NCBI GenBank assembly: GCA_910577295.1
Contig: CAJTLS010000020.1
Span: 1 to 43,952, forward strand
Direction of reading: 5' to 3'
Length of the DNA stretch: 43,952 nt
Source of the DNA: an uncultured Eubacterium sp.
GTDB taxonomy: Bacteria > Bacillota > Clostridia > Lachnospirales > Lachnospiraceae
The notes under the pieces are model-generated. The model saw only the letters and a program-made list of their open reading frames with translations. It searched no databases and was not told the origin of the DNA. A program made the position numbers and the translations under genes. Shown here in pieces: positions 32,077-40,200 of the stretch; the stretch's first letter is position 1, and each line of letters opens with the position of its first letter.

Positions 32077-33039
32077 ATGGGTAACAAGAGTAGAATCTTA
32101 ATGTCAGGAATGCTTTCACTGGCATTAGTGACGGGTATACTTTCAAATGTATCGGCTGATTCTGAAGCAGCCGGAAAGAGAAAATTGTCGGCGAAAAAAA
32201 TTACGATTAAGGTCGGCAAGACGAAGAAAGTTTCCGTAAAAAATGCAAAGGGCAAAAAAATAAAATGGAGCATAAAGAAGAAAAAGATTGCTTCCATTAA
32301 GAAAAAAGGGAAATATGCAGTAAAGGTTAAGGGCAGGAAGAAAGGAAGCACTACCCTTATTTGTAAAGTAAAGACAGGGAAAAAGTGGAAATCTTTAAAG
32401 TGCAAAGTAAAAGTTACGGCTGTCAATATAAGTGGTGATAACGCAGGAGTGCAGGGAGGAAAAAATACGCCGTCACAGTCAGGTGGTTCGGGTGTGGTGG
32501 TGACATCGACGCCAACAGCTACGGCGACATCAACGCCGACAGATACGGTGACATCGACGCCGACGGATGGGGTAACATCGACGCCGACAGATACGGTGAC
32601 ATCGACGCCGACGGATGGGGTAACATCGACACCGACGGATACGGTAACATCAACGCCAACGGATGGGCTAACATCGACGCCGACAGGAACAGCGTCAGCT
32701 ACTCCGTTTACGCCAACCGTATTTTTGGAGACCGGTTTTGAAAATGGCACTGATGCTTTCGCTCCAAGAGGCTCGGCAAATGTATCAGTTGTTTCAGGAG
32801 GACATACAGGAAAAGCACTTTCTGTTACTAGGAGAGAACAAACATGGGCAGGAGCATATATTGATGTGACACAAACGGTTGCCAAAGCCGCCACCTATTC
32901 TTTTTCGTTTTGGGCGAAACATACGGAAAGCGGCGCAAAAGGGATTAAGATGTCGGCTGAGTTGACCGATGCTAACGGCACCTCTTATCCAGAGATTGCA
33001 CAGGTGTCTTGTGAGAGCGGTGTTTGGACGCACATCTAG
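32077..33039 (+). CDS. N-terminal xylanase fragment: signal peptide, Ig-like domain, linker, partial CBM
   Basis: The 320-residue upstream part of the split gene begins with a secretion signal (SGMLSLALVTGILSNVSA). A very basic repeat-rich domain of KKI-type strands (a BIG-like fold is possible) follows, then eight 8-residue TSTPTDxV linker units. The carbohydrate-binding module is cut about two thirds of the way through. If the TAG is real and not suppressed, this would be secreted as a truncated, probably unstable binding protein. GGAAAGGGG precedes ATG 32077. Confidence 0.8.
   Translation: MGNKSRILMSGMLSLALVTGILSNVSADSEAAGKRKLSAKKITIKVGKTKKVSVKNAKGKKIKWSIKKKKIASIKKKGKYAVKVKGRKKGSTTLICKVKTGKKWKSLKCKVKVTAVNISGDNAGVQGGKNTPSQSGGSGVVVTSTPTATATSTPTDTVTSTPTDGVTSTPTDTVTSTPTDGVTSTPTDTVTSTPTDGLTSTPTGTASATPFTPTVFLETGFENGTDAFAPRGSANVSVVSGGHTGKALSVTRREQTWAGAYIDVTQTVAKAATYSFSFWAKHTESGAKGIKMSAELTDANGTSYPEIAQVSCESGVWTHI
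32503..32694 (+). repeat. Eight 24-bp tandem repeats encoding a Thr-Pro linker
   Basis: Eight in-frame 24-base units begin ACATC and encode TSTPTDTV/TSTPTDGV alternately, giving a 48-base higher-order period. Such linkers are flexible and are often glycosylated in secreted glycoside hydrolases. Confidence 0.9.
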
Positions 33040-33051
33040 GGGACGTATACG

Positions 33052-34314
33052 GTGCCAGAAGAATTTGATGCTTTACAATTCTATTTTGAAGGACCGGATG
33101 GTAACTATGATTTCATGATAGATGACCTCACAATTACTCAGATGACCGAGGGGATTCCGGTTATTGACCCGTTTGCTCTGCCTAGTTTAAAGGATAGTTA
33201 TAACGGTATTTTTGAACGCTTCGGAAATGTTCTCAATTACGAGACCGTCTGGAATAACGGTACACAATTGCAGGATGAAAAAATAATGCAATTTGCCCAG
33301 AAGCAGTTTAACAGCTTTACGCTTGAGAATGAGATGAAACCGGACTTCATTTTCTCTGAATGGTCGGATGTTATTAGTGTCGATGAGGCTAAGGCGTTGG
33401 GGTATGTGATTCCGGATAATTATAAAGAATCAATGGTGTTGCAGTTGTCATTTGATACAGTGGACAGAATCTTGGAGCAAGCAAAAAAATACGGAATTCC
33501 GATGCGTGCTCACGTATTGATGTGGCATCAGCAGACAGCAAACAGATTCTTTAAGACAGATTACGATAATAATAAAGGCGCAGTTTCAAAAGAAGTAATG
33601 GATGCCCGTTTAGAGTTTTATATAAAAACAGTGATGAAGCATGTGATGGAGAAAGAAAAGAGTCTGACAGGCAAGGCAGGGACGCTTGTTTACTGTTGGG
33701 ATGTGACGAATGAATACATTCACAGAACCAATGATCCGAGAGAGACATCATGGATGGATGTGTACGGCGATATGGGATTGCAGCCGACATATGTAAAGAA
33801 AGCGTATCAGGTGGCGTATGAAATGTTGAAACAATATAATGTACAAAATGAAGTTACTCTGTTCTATAATGATTACGATGAATATTTTTGTGCGGATGAT
33901 ATTGTCACTCTTGTAAATTATATCAATAGTGGCGAAGAGACGAATATTTGTGGTGGTATCGGTATGCAGAGTCATATGAGTGTTGAAGAACCAAGTCTTG
34001 AATTGTATGGCGAGACGTTAGATAAATTTCTGGCGACAGGCCTGCAGGTTCATGTCACCGAATTGGACATACAAATCGACGAGGGGAAAGACGAGGATGC
34101 TCAGGCGGAAAAATATAAGGGGATCTTTTCAACCATTCGGGACAGACACGAGAAGCGGGATAAGACTGTAAATCCGCGAGGCGTTACGTGCGTGACCGTT
34201 TGGGGACTGCTCGACAAGGATTCATGGAGAAGCGAGTCATCTCCGCTTTTGTTCGGTACCGGACTAAACGACCCGAAACCGGCGTTCTATTCGGTATTGG
34301 AAGCGGCAAAATAA
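33052..34314 (+). CDS. C-terminal xylanase fragment: end of CBM and GH10 catalytic domain
   Basis: The 420-codon downstream part of the split gene, in the same frame as 32077-33039. It holds the last CBM strands (FMIDDLTI) and a whole GH10 barrel: substrate-site MRAHVLMWHQQ, acid/base WDVTNEYI, FYNDYDEY, GIGMQSHM, nucleophile VTELDI and the closing VTVWGLLDKDSW. GTG 33052 is preceded by AGGGGA 8 bases upstream, so reinitiation is conceivable, but the product would have no signal peptide and stay inside the cell. Retained catalytic residues argue that the interruption is recent. Confidence 0.75.
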   Translation: MPEEFDALQFYFEGPDGNYDFMIDDLTITQMTEGIPVIDPFALPSLKDSYNGIFERFGNVLNYETVWNNGTQLQDEKIMQFAQKQFNSFTLENEMKPDFIFSEWSDVISVDEAKALGYVIPDNYKESMVLQLSFDTVDRILEQAKKYGIPMRAHVLMWHQQTANRFFKTDYDNNKGAVSKEVMDARLEFYIKTVMKHVMEKEKSLTGKAGTLVYCWDVTNEYIHRTNDPRETSWMDVYGDMGLQPTYVKKAYQVAYEMLKQYNVQNEVTLFYNDYDEYFCADDIVTLVNYINSGEETNICGGIGMQSHMSVEEPSLELYGETLDKFLATGLQVHVTELDIQIDEGKDEDAQAEKYKGIFSTIRDRHEKRDKTVNPRGVTCVTVWGLLDKDSWRSESSPLLFGTGLNDPKPAFYSVLEAAK

Positions 34315-34330
34315 TATAATAAGAACAGGC

Positions 34331-34375
34331 AAAATGAGAGGTATACGCATATAATGAAAGTATACCTCTCATTTT
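34331..34375 (+). terminator. Terminator after the xylanase gene
   Basis: A 16-bp perfect stem, AAAATGAGAGGTATAC (34331-34346) with GTATACCTCTCATTTT (34360-34375). The T-rich right arm end serves as the T run. Confidence 0.85.
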
Positions 34376-34462
34376 AGTAAATGCGTTATAGGGATAAAAG
34401 AAACGGATAACAGAAACGGGGAGAAAAAGTATAAAAAAGTGTCAAAAATATGAGCAAAAGGG

Positions 34463-34492
34463 TTTACATATTCTACCATGAGGTGTTATAAT
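34463..34492 (+). promoter_or_regulatory. Sigma-A-type promoter for the surface-protein gene
   Basis: TTTACA (34463-34468), 18 bases, TATAAT (34487-34492), with extended -10 TG. The transcript would start near 34499, leaving a leader of about 138 bases. Confidence 0.82.
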
Positions 34493-34553
34493 AAAAATAA
34501 CTATACAGAGGTCATTGGAAGTGTTTTCATAATAGTAGCCGGAATGTAGAGAG

Positions 34554-34631
34554 GAGTGAAAATTTTCACTCGGAACATTTGCCTGCACACGCCAAATGTT
34601 CTTATGCGCAGAAGCCGTGTGTAAGTGGAGG
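34554..34631 (+). promoter_or_regulatory. Structured leader: palindrome plus possible H-type pseudoknot before the RBS
   Basis: A perfect palindrome (34554-34571, GAGTGAAAATTTTCACTC) is followed by a 9-bp stem GAACATTTG (34573-34581)/CAAATGTTC (34593-34601). Its loop contains GCACACG (34585-34591), which can pair with CGTGTGT at 34616-34622, immediately before the ribosome site GGAGG (34627-34631). This has the geometry of a translation-controlling pseudoknot. It does not match any riboswitch consensus I can recall. Pairing is seen in the sequence; a regulatory role is inferred. Confidence 0.45.
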
Positions 34632-34636
34632 TAAGT

Positions 34637-37132
34637 ATGAAAAAGTTTAAGAGAGGGTTTAAGGTTAAGGTTTCCGTGGCAGTTGCGGCAATTGCCCTTG
34701 CAGTGTTTATTATTGCAGGAACATCGTATGCTTCCAACAACCAGCCGTTTTTGGGGGATTGCATCGAGTATGGGATTGTATGTAACTTTCTAAATCAGAC
34801 CTGTGATATTGAGTCAAACATTGCCGTTTGCAAATATCAGGGAAATGGCCATACGATAGGTAATACCATCTCGTCTGACAAGGCCAATTCAGCAGGTGTG
34901 ATTAAAGTGGGAGAGGTTGTGGATCATCTCAAAGTCCGCAACGAGCCGGTTATCCTCAAAGGTCAGAAGGAAAAGGAAGAAGTAAAGGCAATGATTGCCT
35001 CCGTCCAGAATTATTCGGAGTCCGTTGTTAAAAAGAGCGATTTGGAGACTCCGGCGAAAGTGGAAGACCAAAACAATTATTGTCTGGACGTTGCGTCAGT
35101 TCATGATGATTTAGTTTATGTTTCGGCAGATAATCTTATTACTAATATTAACAAAAATCATCTTCAAAACGGCGCATTGAGAATCAAAATCCGTCCGAAG
35201 CAGACCGTTGTACTGAACATTACCGAAAAAGATAAGGTTTATATTCCGAGATATACGGTGGATGTAAAAGAGGGAAAGAAATCTAACGAGGAAATGGCCG
35301 AGACGATAATTTGGAACATGCCATATGTAAACAATTTGGAAATTGGTTCGGATAATTTGCACGCAACGGTTATTGCGCCAAAAGCCTTTGTCAATATAAG
35401 AACTACCGGCGAGGGATGGTTAGTATGCGATACGATTGTCAGTACCAATGGTGAGTGGCATATGATTTCCAAAAAAATATCTTCACCAACTCCTACCATT
35501 AAGCCAACGGCAACGCCGACTGTGAAAGTAACGAAAGAGCCGACACCAGAAGTGACGCCGACTAAAGAACCGACAGCAACACCGACGGAAGAACCGACAC
35601 CGACACCAACGGCAAAAGTGACTGACGAGCCGACACCGGAAGTAACACCAACGGAAGAGCCGACGCCATCGCAAAAGGTGACAGAAACTCCGTCAGCGAC
35701 ACCGACAGCTACACCGGAGCCGAAATTTGGCGAGTTAGTAATTACAAAAACTTTACACGGTGTGATTACGAACGAGGTGGCAGAAAAGGCGATTTCATTT
35801 GTTGTTACCAATGTTGCCACAAAAGAGGTAAAGACATTACAATTAAAAGATTTTGACTATAATGAAAAGAAAGACAAATACACCTACAAGATAAAAGACA
35901 TTGTTGTCGGTGAGTACACGGTATCCGAGAAAGTGACGGATATTGACGGCTATGTTTTGGCCAGTGTATTTTATACGGTAAATGGAGAGAGTGCAGTTGC
36001 CGGTAAAACAACAGAGCTAGAAGTCAGAGAAGACAATAAAACTACAGTAGATTATGAGAACACATATGAGACAGAAAAAGGAAACTTATTGCTGACAAAG
36101 ACAATTGAGGGTCCTATTACGAAAGAAGAGGCAGAAGGTGGAATTTCTTTTGAGATAACAAACAATGCGACAAATCAAACGGTTGTTAAGCATTTGAGTG
36201 ATTTCACATATTCTGTGGAGGATAATCGTTATGTGTTGTATCTTCGCGATACCGTAGGTTCTTATACGGTTCGGGAAAAGATAGAGGATGTAAACGGCGT
36301 TGAATTAATCAGCGTGGAGTATAAAGTGGACAGCCAAAGCGTATGTAAAGGACGCGAAGCTTCTGCTACTGTAAACAAAGACGATATAACAGTAGTTGCT
36401 TATAAGAATGATTATGAGTCTGTAAAGACTTCGACTCCGCTTGTAACATCGACACCAACATCGGAGGAGACGGCGACACCAACACCGTCTGCATCTGTTA
36501 CGGAAACACCGGAAGTGACTCCAACGACAACTCCGACCGAAGAGTCGACCACGCCGAAACCACCAACAGAGACCCCGACGGAAAAAGCGACGGCAACACC
36601 GACGACGACTCCGACGGAAAAAGCGACGGAAACACCAACGACGACTCCGACGGAAAAAGCGACGGCAACACCGACGGCAACTCCGGAAGAAGAGTCGACG
36701 TCGACGCCAACACCAGAGGAGACACCAGCCGTGACGCCGATGGAGAGTGAAGAGGCGACACCATCTGCGCCAACAGACGAACCATCGTCTACGCCGACAG
36801 CGTATGATGAGCCGACTCCAACTCCGCCGCAGGAAGATGGTGTTACACCGTCAAGTGAGGAACCGACCGAGACACCATTGACGGAAATAGATGAAGAGAC
36901 GCCGTTATCAGGGAAAGAATTAAAAGACCCGAAGACGCCGAAAGCGTCGACGAAAACAAAGGCAAAAAAGAAATCAGATACAACGATGATTTTAGATGAT
37001 GAAGTACCATTAGCAGATGCGGCTCCGGAGACGGGGGATACGACGAATTTGTTATTCCCGATTATTGCAATGGGAGTTTCTCTGTTAGCTATCTTTGCCG
37101 TATTGCTACTTCGTAAAAAGAGTAACGAATAG
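34637..37132 (+). CDS. PxTG-anchored surface protein with choice-of-anchor A and pilin-like domains
   Basis: The 831-residue protein has a signal peptide (1-35) and an N-terminal domain (about 36-280) resembling choice-of-anchor A adhesins (GNGHTIGNTISSDKANSAG, TVIAPKAFVNI). A Thr-Pro stalk (282-360), two Cna-B/SpaA-like domains (about 361-478 and 480-595; each VITKTL/LLTKTI plus YTVSEK/YTVREK, the Lys and Glu typical of isopeptide bonds) and a long Thr/Pro/Glu stalk (about 598-770) follow. The end is a sorting signal APETGD, hydrophobic helix and RKKSNE. It should be attached to peptidoglycan by a sortase and project an adhesive tip. Start ATG 34637 fits GGAGG 6 bases upstream. Confidence 0.88.
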   Translation: MKKFKRGFKVKVSVAVAAIALAVFIIAGTSYASNNQPFLGDCIEYGIVCNFLNQTCDIESNIAVCKYQGNGHTIGNTISSDKANSAGVIKVGEVVDHLKVRNEPVILKGQKEKEEVKAMIASVQNYSESVVKKSDLETPAKVEDQNNYCLDVASVHDDLVYVSADNLITNINKNHLQNGALRIKIRPKQTVVLNITEKDKVYIPRYTVDVKEGKKSNEEMAETIIWNMPYVNNLEIGSDNLHATVIAPKAFVNIRTTGEGWLVCDTIVSTNGEWHMISKKISSPTPTIKPTATPTVKVTKEPTPEVTPTKEPTATPTEEPTPTPTAKVTDEPTPEVTPTEEPTPSQKVTETPSATPTATPEPKFGELVITKTLHGVITNEVAEKAISFVVTNVATKEVKTLQLKDFDYNEKKDKYTYKIKDIVVGEYTVSEKVTDIDGYVLASVFYTVNGESAVAGKTTELEVREDNKTTVDYENTYETEKGNLLLTKTIEGPITKEEAEGGISFEITNNATNQTVVKHLSDFTYSVEDNRYVLYLRDTVGSYTVREKIEDVNGVELISVEYKVDSQSVCKGREASATVNKDDITVVAYKNDYESVKTSTPLVTSTPTSEETATPTPSASVTETPEVTPTTTPTEESTTPKPPTETPTEKATATPTTTPTEKATETPTTTPTEKATATPTATPEEESTSTPTPEETPAVTPMESEEATPSAPTDEPSSTPTAYDEPTPTPPQEDGVTPSSEEPTETPLTEIDEETPLSGKELKDPKTPKASTKTKAKKKSDTTMILDDEVPLADAAPETGDTTNLLFPIIAMGVSLLAIFAVLLLRKKSNE

Positions 37133-37170
37133 GTAGATAGAAAAGGAATGATTACAAATCAATAAAAAAG

Positions 37171-37226
37171 AAATCCACTTATCGGATTGAGAAGCAGCTC
37201 TCACCGATAAGTGGATTTTTTATTTG
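37171..37226. terminator. Bidirectional terminator between surface protein and CoA-activase genes
   Basis: AAATCCACTTATCGG (37171-37185) pairs with CCGATAAGTGGATTT (37204-37218), and an inner TGAGA/TCTCA stem extends it. T runs occur on both strands (right side TTTTTT; on the minus strand a CTTTTTT run). It serves the two convergent genes; the minus gene stop lies inside it. Confidence 0.9.
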
Positions 37227-40200
37227 TTTTTCTTTAAATTTTCATTTGCAGTAGCAAGAAGTAATTTGATACGGTTTAATTGATTGACTTCGCTGGCGCC
37301 GGGGTCATAATCGACAGCGACGATATTGGCTTCTGGGAAAGCCCTGCGAAGCTGTTTAATCACGCCTTTGCCGACGACATGGTTTGGCAGACAGCCAAAA
37401 GGCTGGGCACAGACAATATTAGGAACATCGCTGTGGATTAGTTCGATCATTTCACCTGTCAGGAACCAGCCCTCTCCGGTTTGATTTCCGGTAGAGACAA
37501 ATGGCTCGGCATATTCGGCAAGCTGCCGGATTGATTTTGGTGCTTCAAACCGTTTGCTGTCTTCCAATGCCTTGCAAACAGGCTTGCGAAATTGCTTTAA
37601 TAACCATATGGCAACATTACTCAGCCATTTACCCGTTTTGCTAAAGCCAAGGTGTTCTGCCTTAAATATGCTGTCGTAAGAGCTATACATGAAGAAATCC
37701 AACATGTCCGGACAAACCGCTTCTGCTCCTTCTGCTTCCAGTAATTCTACTACATGATTGTTGGCGGCCGGCAGGAATTTAACTAATATTTCGCCGACAA
37801 TGCCGACTCTCGGTTTTTTTAATGTCTCATCTAATTCAATGGTATCAAAATCATGCACAATTTCCTGTACGGTTTTTTTCAGTCTGCTCTGTCTTGGTTT
37901 TTTTGCTTCTTCGATACAGCGGGCTTTCCACTTATCGTGAAGTGCGTTTACAGAGCCGGGTACTTTTTCATACGGGCGGGTGCGGTAGACGACTTTCATA
38001 AGCAGGTCGCCGTAGATTAATGCGTGAATGGCGCCTTTCAGTAAACGGTAATTGATTTGGAAACCGGAGTTTTTCTCGATGCCGGCGCTCAATGAAATAA
38101 CCGGAATCTGCTCCATACCTGCCTTTTTCAAAGCCCGTCGGATAAAACCGATATAATTGGTAGCGCGGCAGCCGCCTCCTGTTTGCGTAATAATGAGAGC
38201 AGTGCGGTTTAAGTCGTATTCTCCAGAATGCAGCGCTTTCATAAACTGTCCGACGACGAGGAGCGACGGGTAGCAGGCATCGTTATTGACATATTTGAGA
38301 CCATAATCTAATTCGCCCACACCGGTCGGCAATTGCACGAGATTGTACCCGCATGCAGATAAAGCCGGCATTAGAATATCAAAATGAATCGGAGACATCT
38401 GTGGGGCGAGGATGGTATAGTTCTTTTTCATTTCTTTCGTAAACTCAATCCGTTTATGGGCGGAGTCCTGTAGCTTTGGTTTTATTCCCTTGCGGGCGCG
38501 GTCTTTTACCGCTGAGATAAGAGAGCGGATTCGAATACGCGCAGCGCCGAGATTGTTCACTTCGTCTATTTTGAGTACAGTACAAATTTTATTCGAGGAA
38601 GTTAAAATGTCGTTTACCTGATCGGTCGTAATGGCGTCCAAACCACAACCAAAGGAGTTAAGCTGTATCATTTCCAGATTTTCCTGTGTGCGCACGTAGC
38701 TCGCGGCGGCATACAGGCGGGAATGATACATCCATTGGTCCATAGCGATTGTAGGGCGGTCAACTTTCGCTAAATGCGATATACTATCCTCTGAAAGTAC
38801 GGCAATATTATAGGAAGTAATTAATTCCGGAATGCCGTGATTAATTTCTGGGTCGATATGGTACGGTCTTCCGGCCAATACGATACCGGTGGCGTCATTA
38901 TCTTTCATCCATTGTAAAACTTCTTCGCCTTTTGTCTTAATGTCCTCCCGCGTCTGCAGAAGTTCCTGATAGGCTTTGTTTGCTGCCTGACGGATTTCCG
39001 CAGCGTCAATGCCATTTTCTTTACTAATATATTTTGCCAGTTCATCGGCCAGAATCTTGTCGCTTTCGAAAGACACAAAAGGATTTTGATAGGTAATATT
39101 TTTATCTGCCAGTTCTTCGACATTATTTTTAATATTTTCCCCATAGGAAGTTACAATAGGACAATTATAATGGTTGCCGGCCTCGTCAAATTCTTTGCGC
39201 TCATAAGGAACGCACGGATAGAATATATAGTCGATATTGTGCTTGAGCAGCCACGAGATATGTCCATGAGCTAATTTTGCCGGATAACACTCGGATTCGC
39301 TCGGAATGGATTCGATTCCCAGTGAGTAAATTTTGCGGTTTGAAGCAGGTGAGAGAACTACTTCATATCCTAACTCAGTAAAGAATGTAAACCAATACGG
39401 ATAATTTTCGTACATATTCAGAACGCGGGGAATACCGACTTTTCCGCGATACGCTTTGTCTGGCGATAATGGTTTGTAGTAATCGAAGATTCTCTCATTT
39501 TTGTAAGCATAGAGATTCGGGATATCATCATTGCTTTTTTCTTTTCCTAATCCCCGCTCGCATCGGTTGCCGGAAATGAATTGGCGTCCGCCGGTAAAAC
39601 GATTGATTGTCAGGCGGCATTGATTGGTACAGCCTTTACAGCGGGCCATCGAACTCTCGAATTTTAATTCTATGATTTCCTCTAACGAGAGCATTGTAGT
39701 TTCCATACCCTCTTCGTAGTGTTCGCGTGCGATTAGGGCGGCGCCGAAAGCGCCCATAATGCCGGCAATATCCGGACGGACGGCACGACAGCCGGAAACC
39801 CGCTCAAAACTGCGTAGAACCGCGTCGTTGTAGAACGTTCCTCCCTGCACAACGACGTTATTACCCAAATCTTTTGGCGAGGTCAGTTTAATTACTTTCA
39901 GTAGTGCGTTTTTGATAACGGAGATGGCCAGTCCGGCTGAAATGTCGGCAACGGTCGCCCCCTCTTTTTGCGCCTGTTTCACTTTTGAATTCATAAACAC
40001 CGTACAGCGCGAGCCTAAATCAATGGGATTTTCGGCAAAAAGCGCCAATTTGGCAAAGTCTTTTACTTCGTAGTTGAGTGAGCGGGCGAATGTTTCGATA
40101 AAAGAGCCGCATCCAGATGAACATGCTTCATTGAGCTGTACGCTGTCAACGGAATGGTTCTTAATTTTTATGCATTTCATATCCTGCCCACCGATGTCCA

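Larger units (their letters stand above)
32077..34314 (+). pseudogene. GH10 endo-xylanase gene split by one in-frame TAG
   Basis: Read through the TAG at 33037-33039 (codon 321), this is a single 745-residue frame. It has a signal peptide (1-28), a Lys-rich Ig-like domain (about 35-115), a Thr-Pro repeat linker (143-206), a carbohydrate-binding module of the CBM4/9 type (about 210-365) and a GH10 catalytic domain (about 370-745). The frame is unchanged across the stop and the reading SGVWTHI-stop-GTYTVPEEF interrupts a typical CBM strand; a single change GAG to TAG would explain it. Both catalytic glutamates are intact (Glu546 in DVTNEYI, Glu662 in VTELDI). The interruption may be a recent mutation, a sequencing error or readthrough. 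Confidence 0.85.

Noticed and set aside
32503..32694. Regular 24-base tandem repeat considered as CRISPR or satellite
   Set aside because: Units are contiguous, in frame and encode TSTPTDxV; no variable spacers. It is a protein linker.
32046..32894. 282-codon minus-strand frame across the xylanase 5' half
   Set aside because: Antisense of Lys-rich and Thr-Pro-rich codons; no ribosome site; the plus frame has a signal peptide and recognised domains.
34499..34636. c-di-GMP, preQ1 or SAM riboswitch upstream of the adhesin
   Set aside because: None of the conserved core sequences of these classes could be matched by eye; kept only as an unclassified structured leader.
35239..35820. 193-codon minus-strand frame inside the surface-protein gene
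   Set aside because: Val/Gly-rich antisense of Thr/Pro codons; low-complexity shadow.
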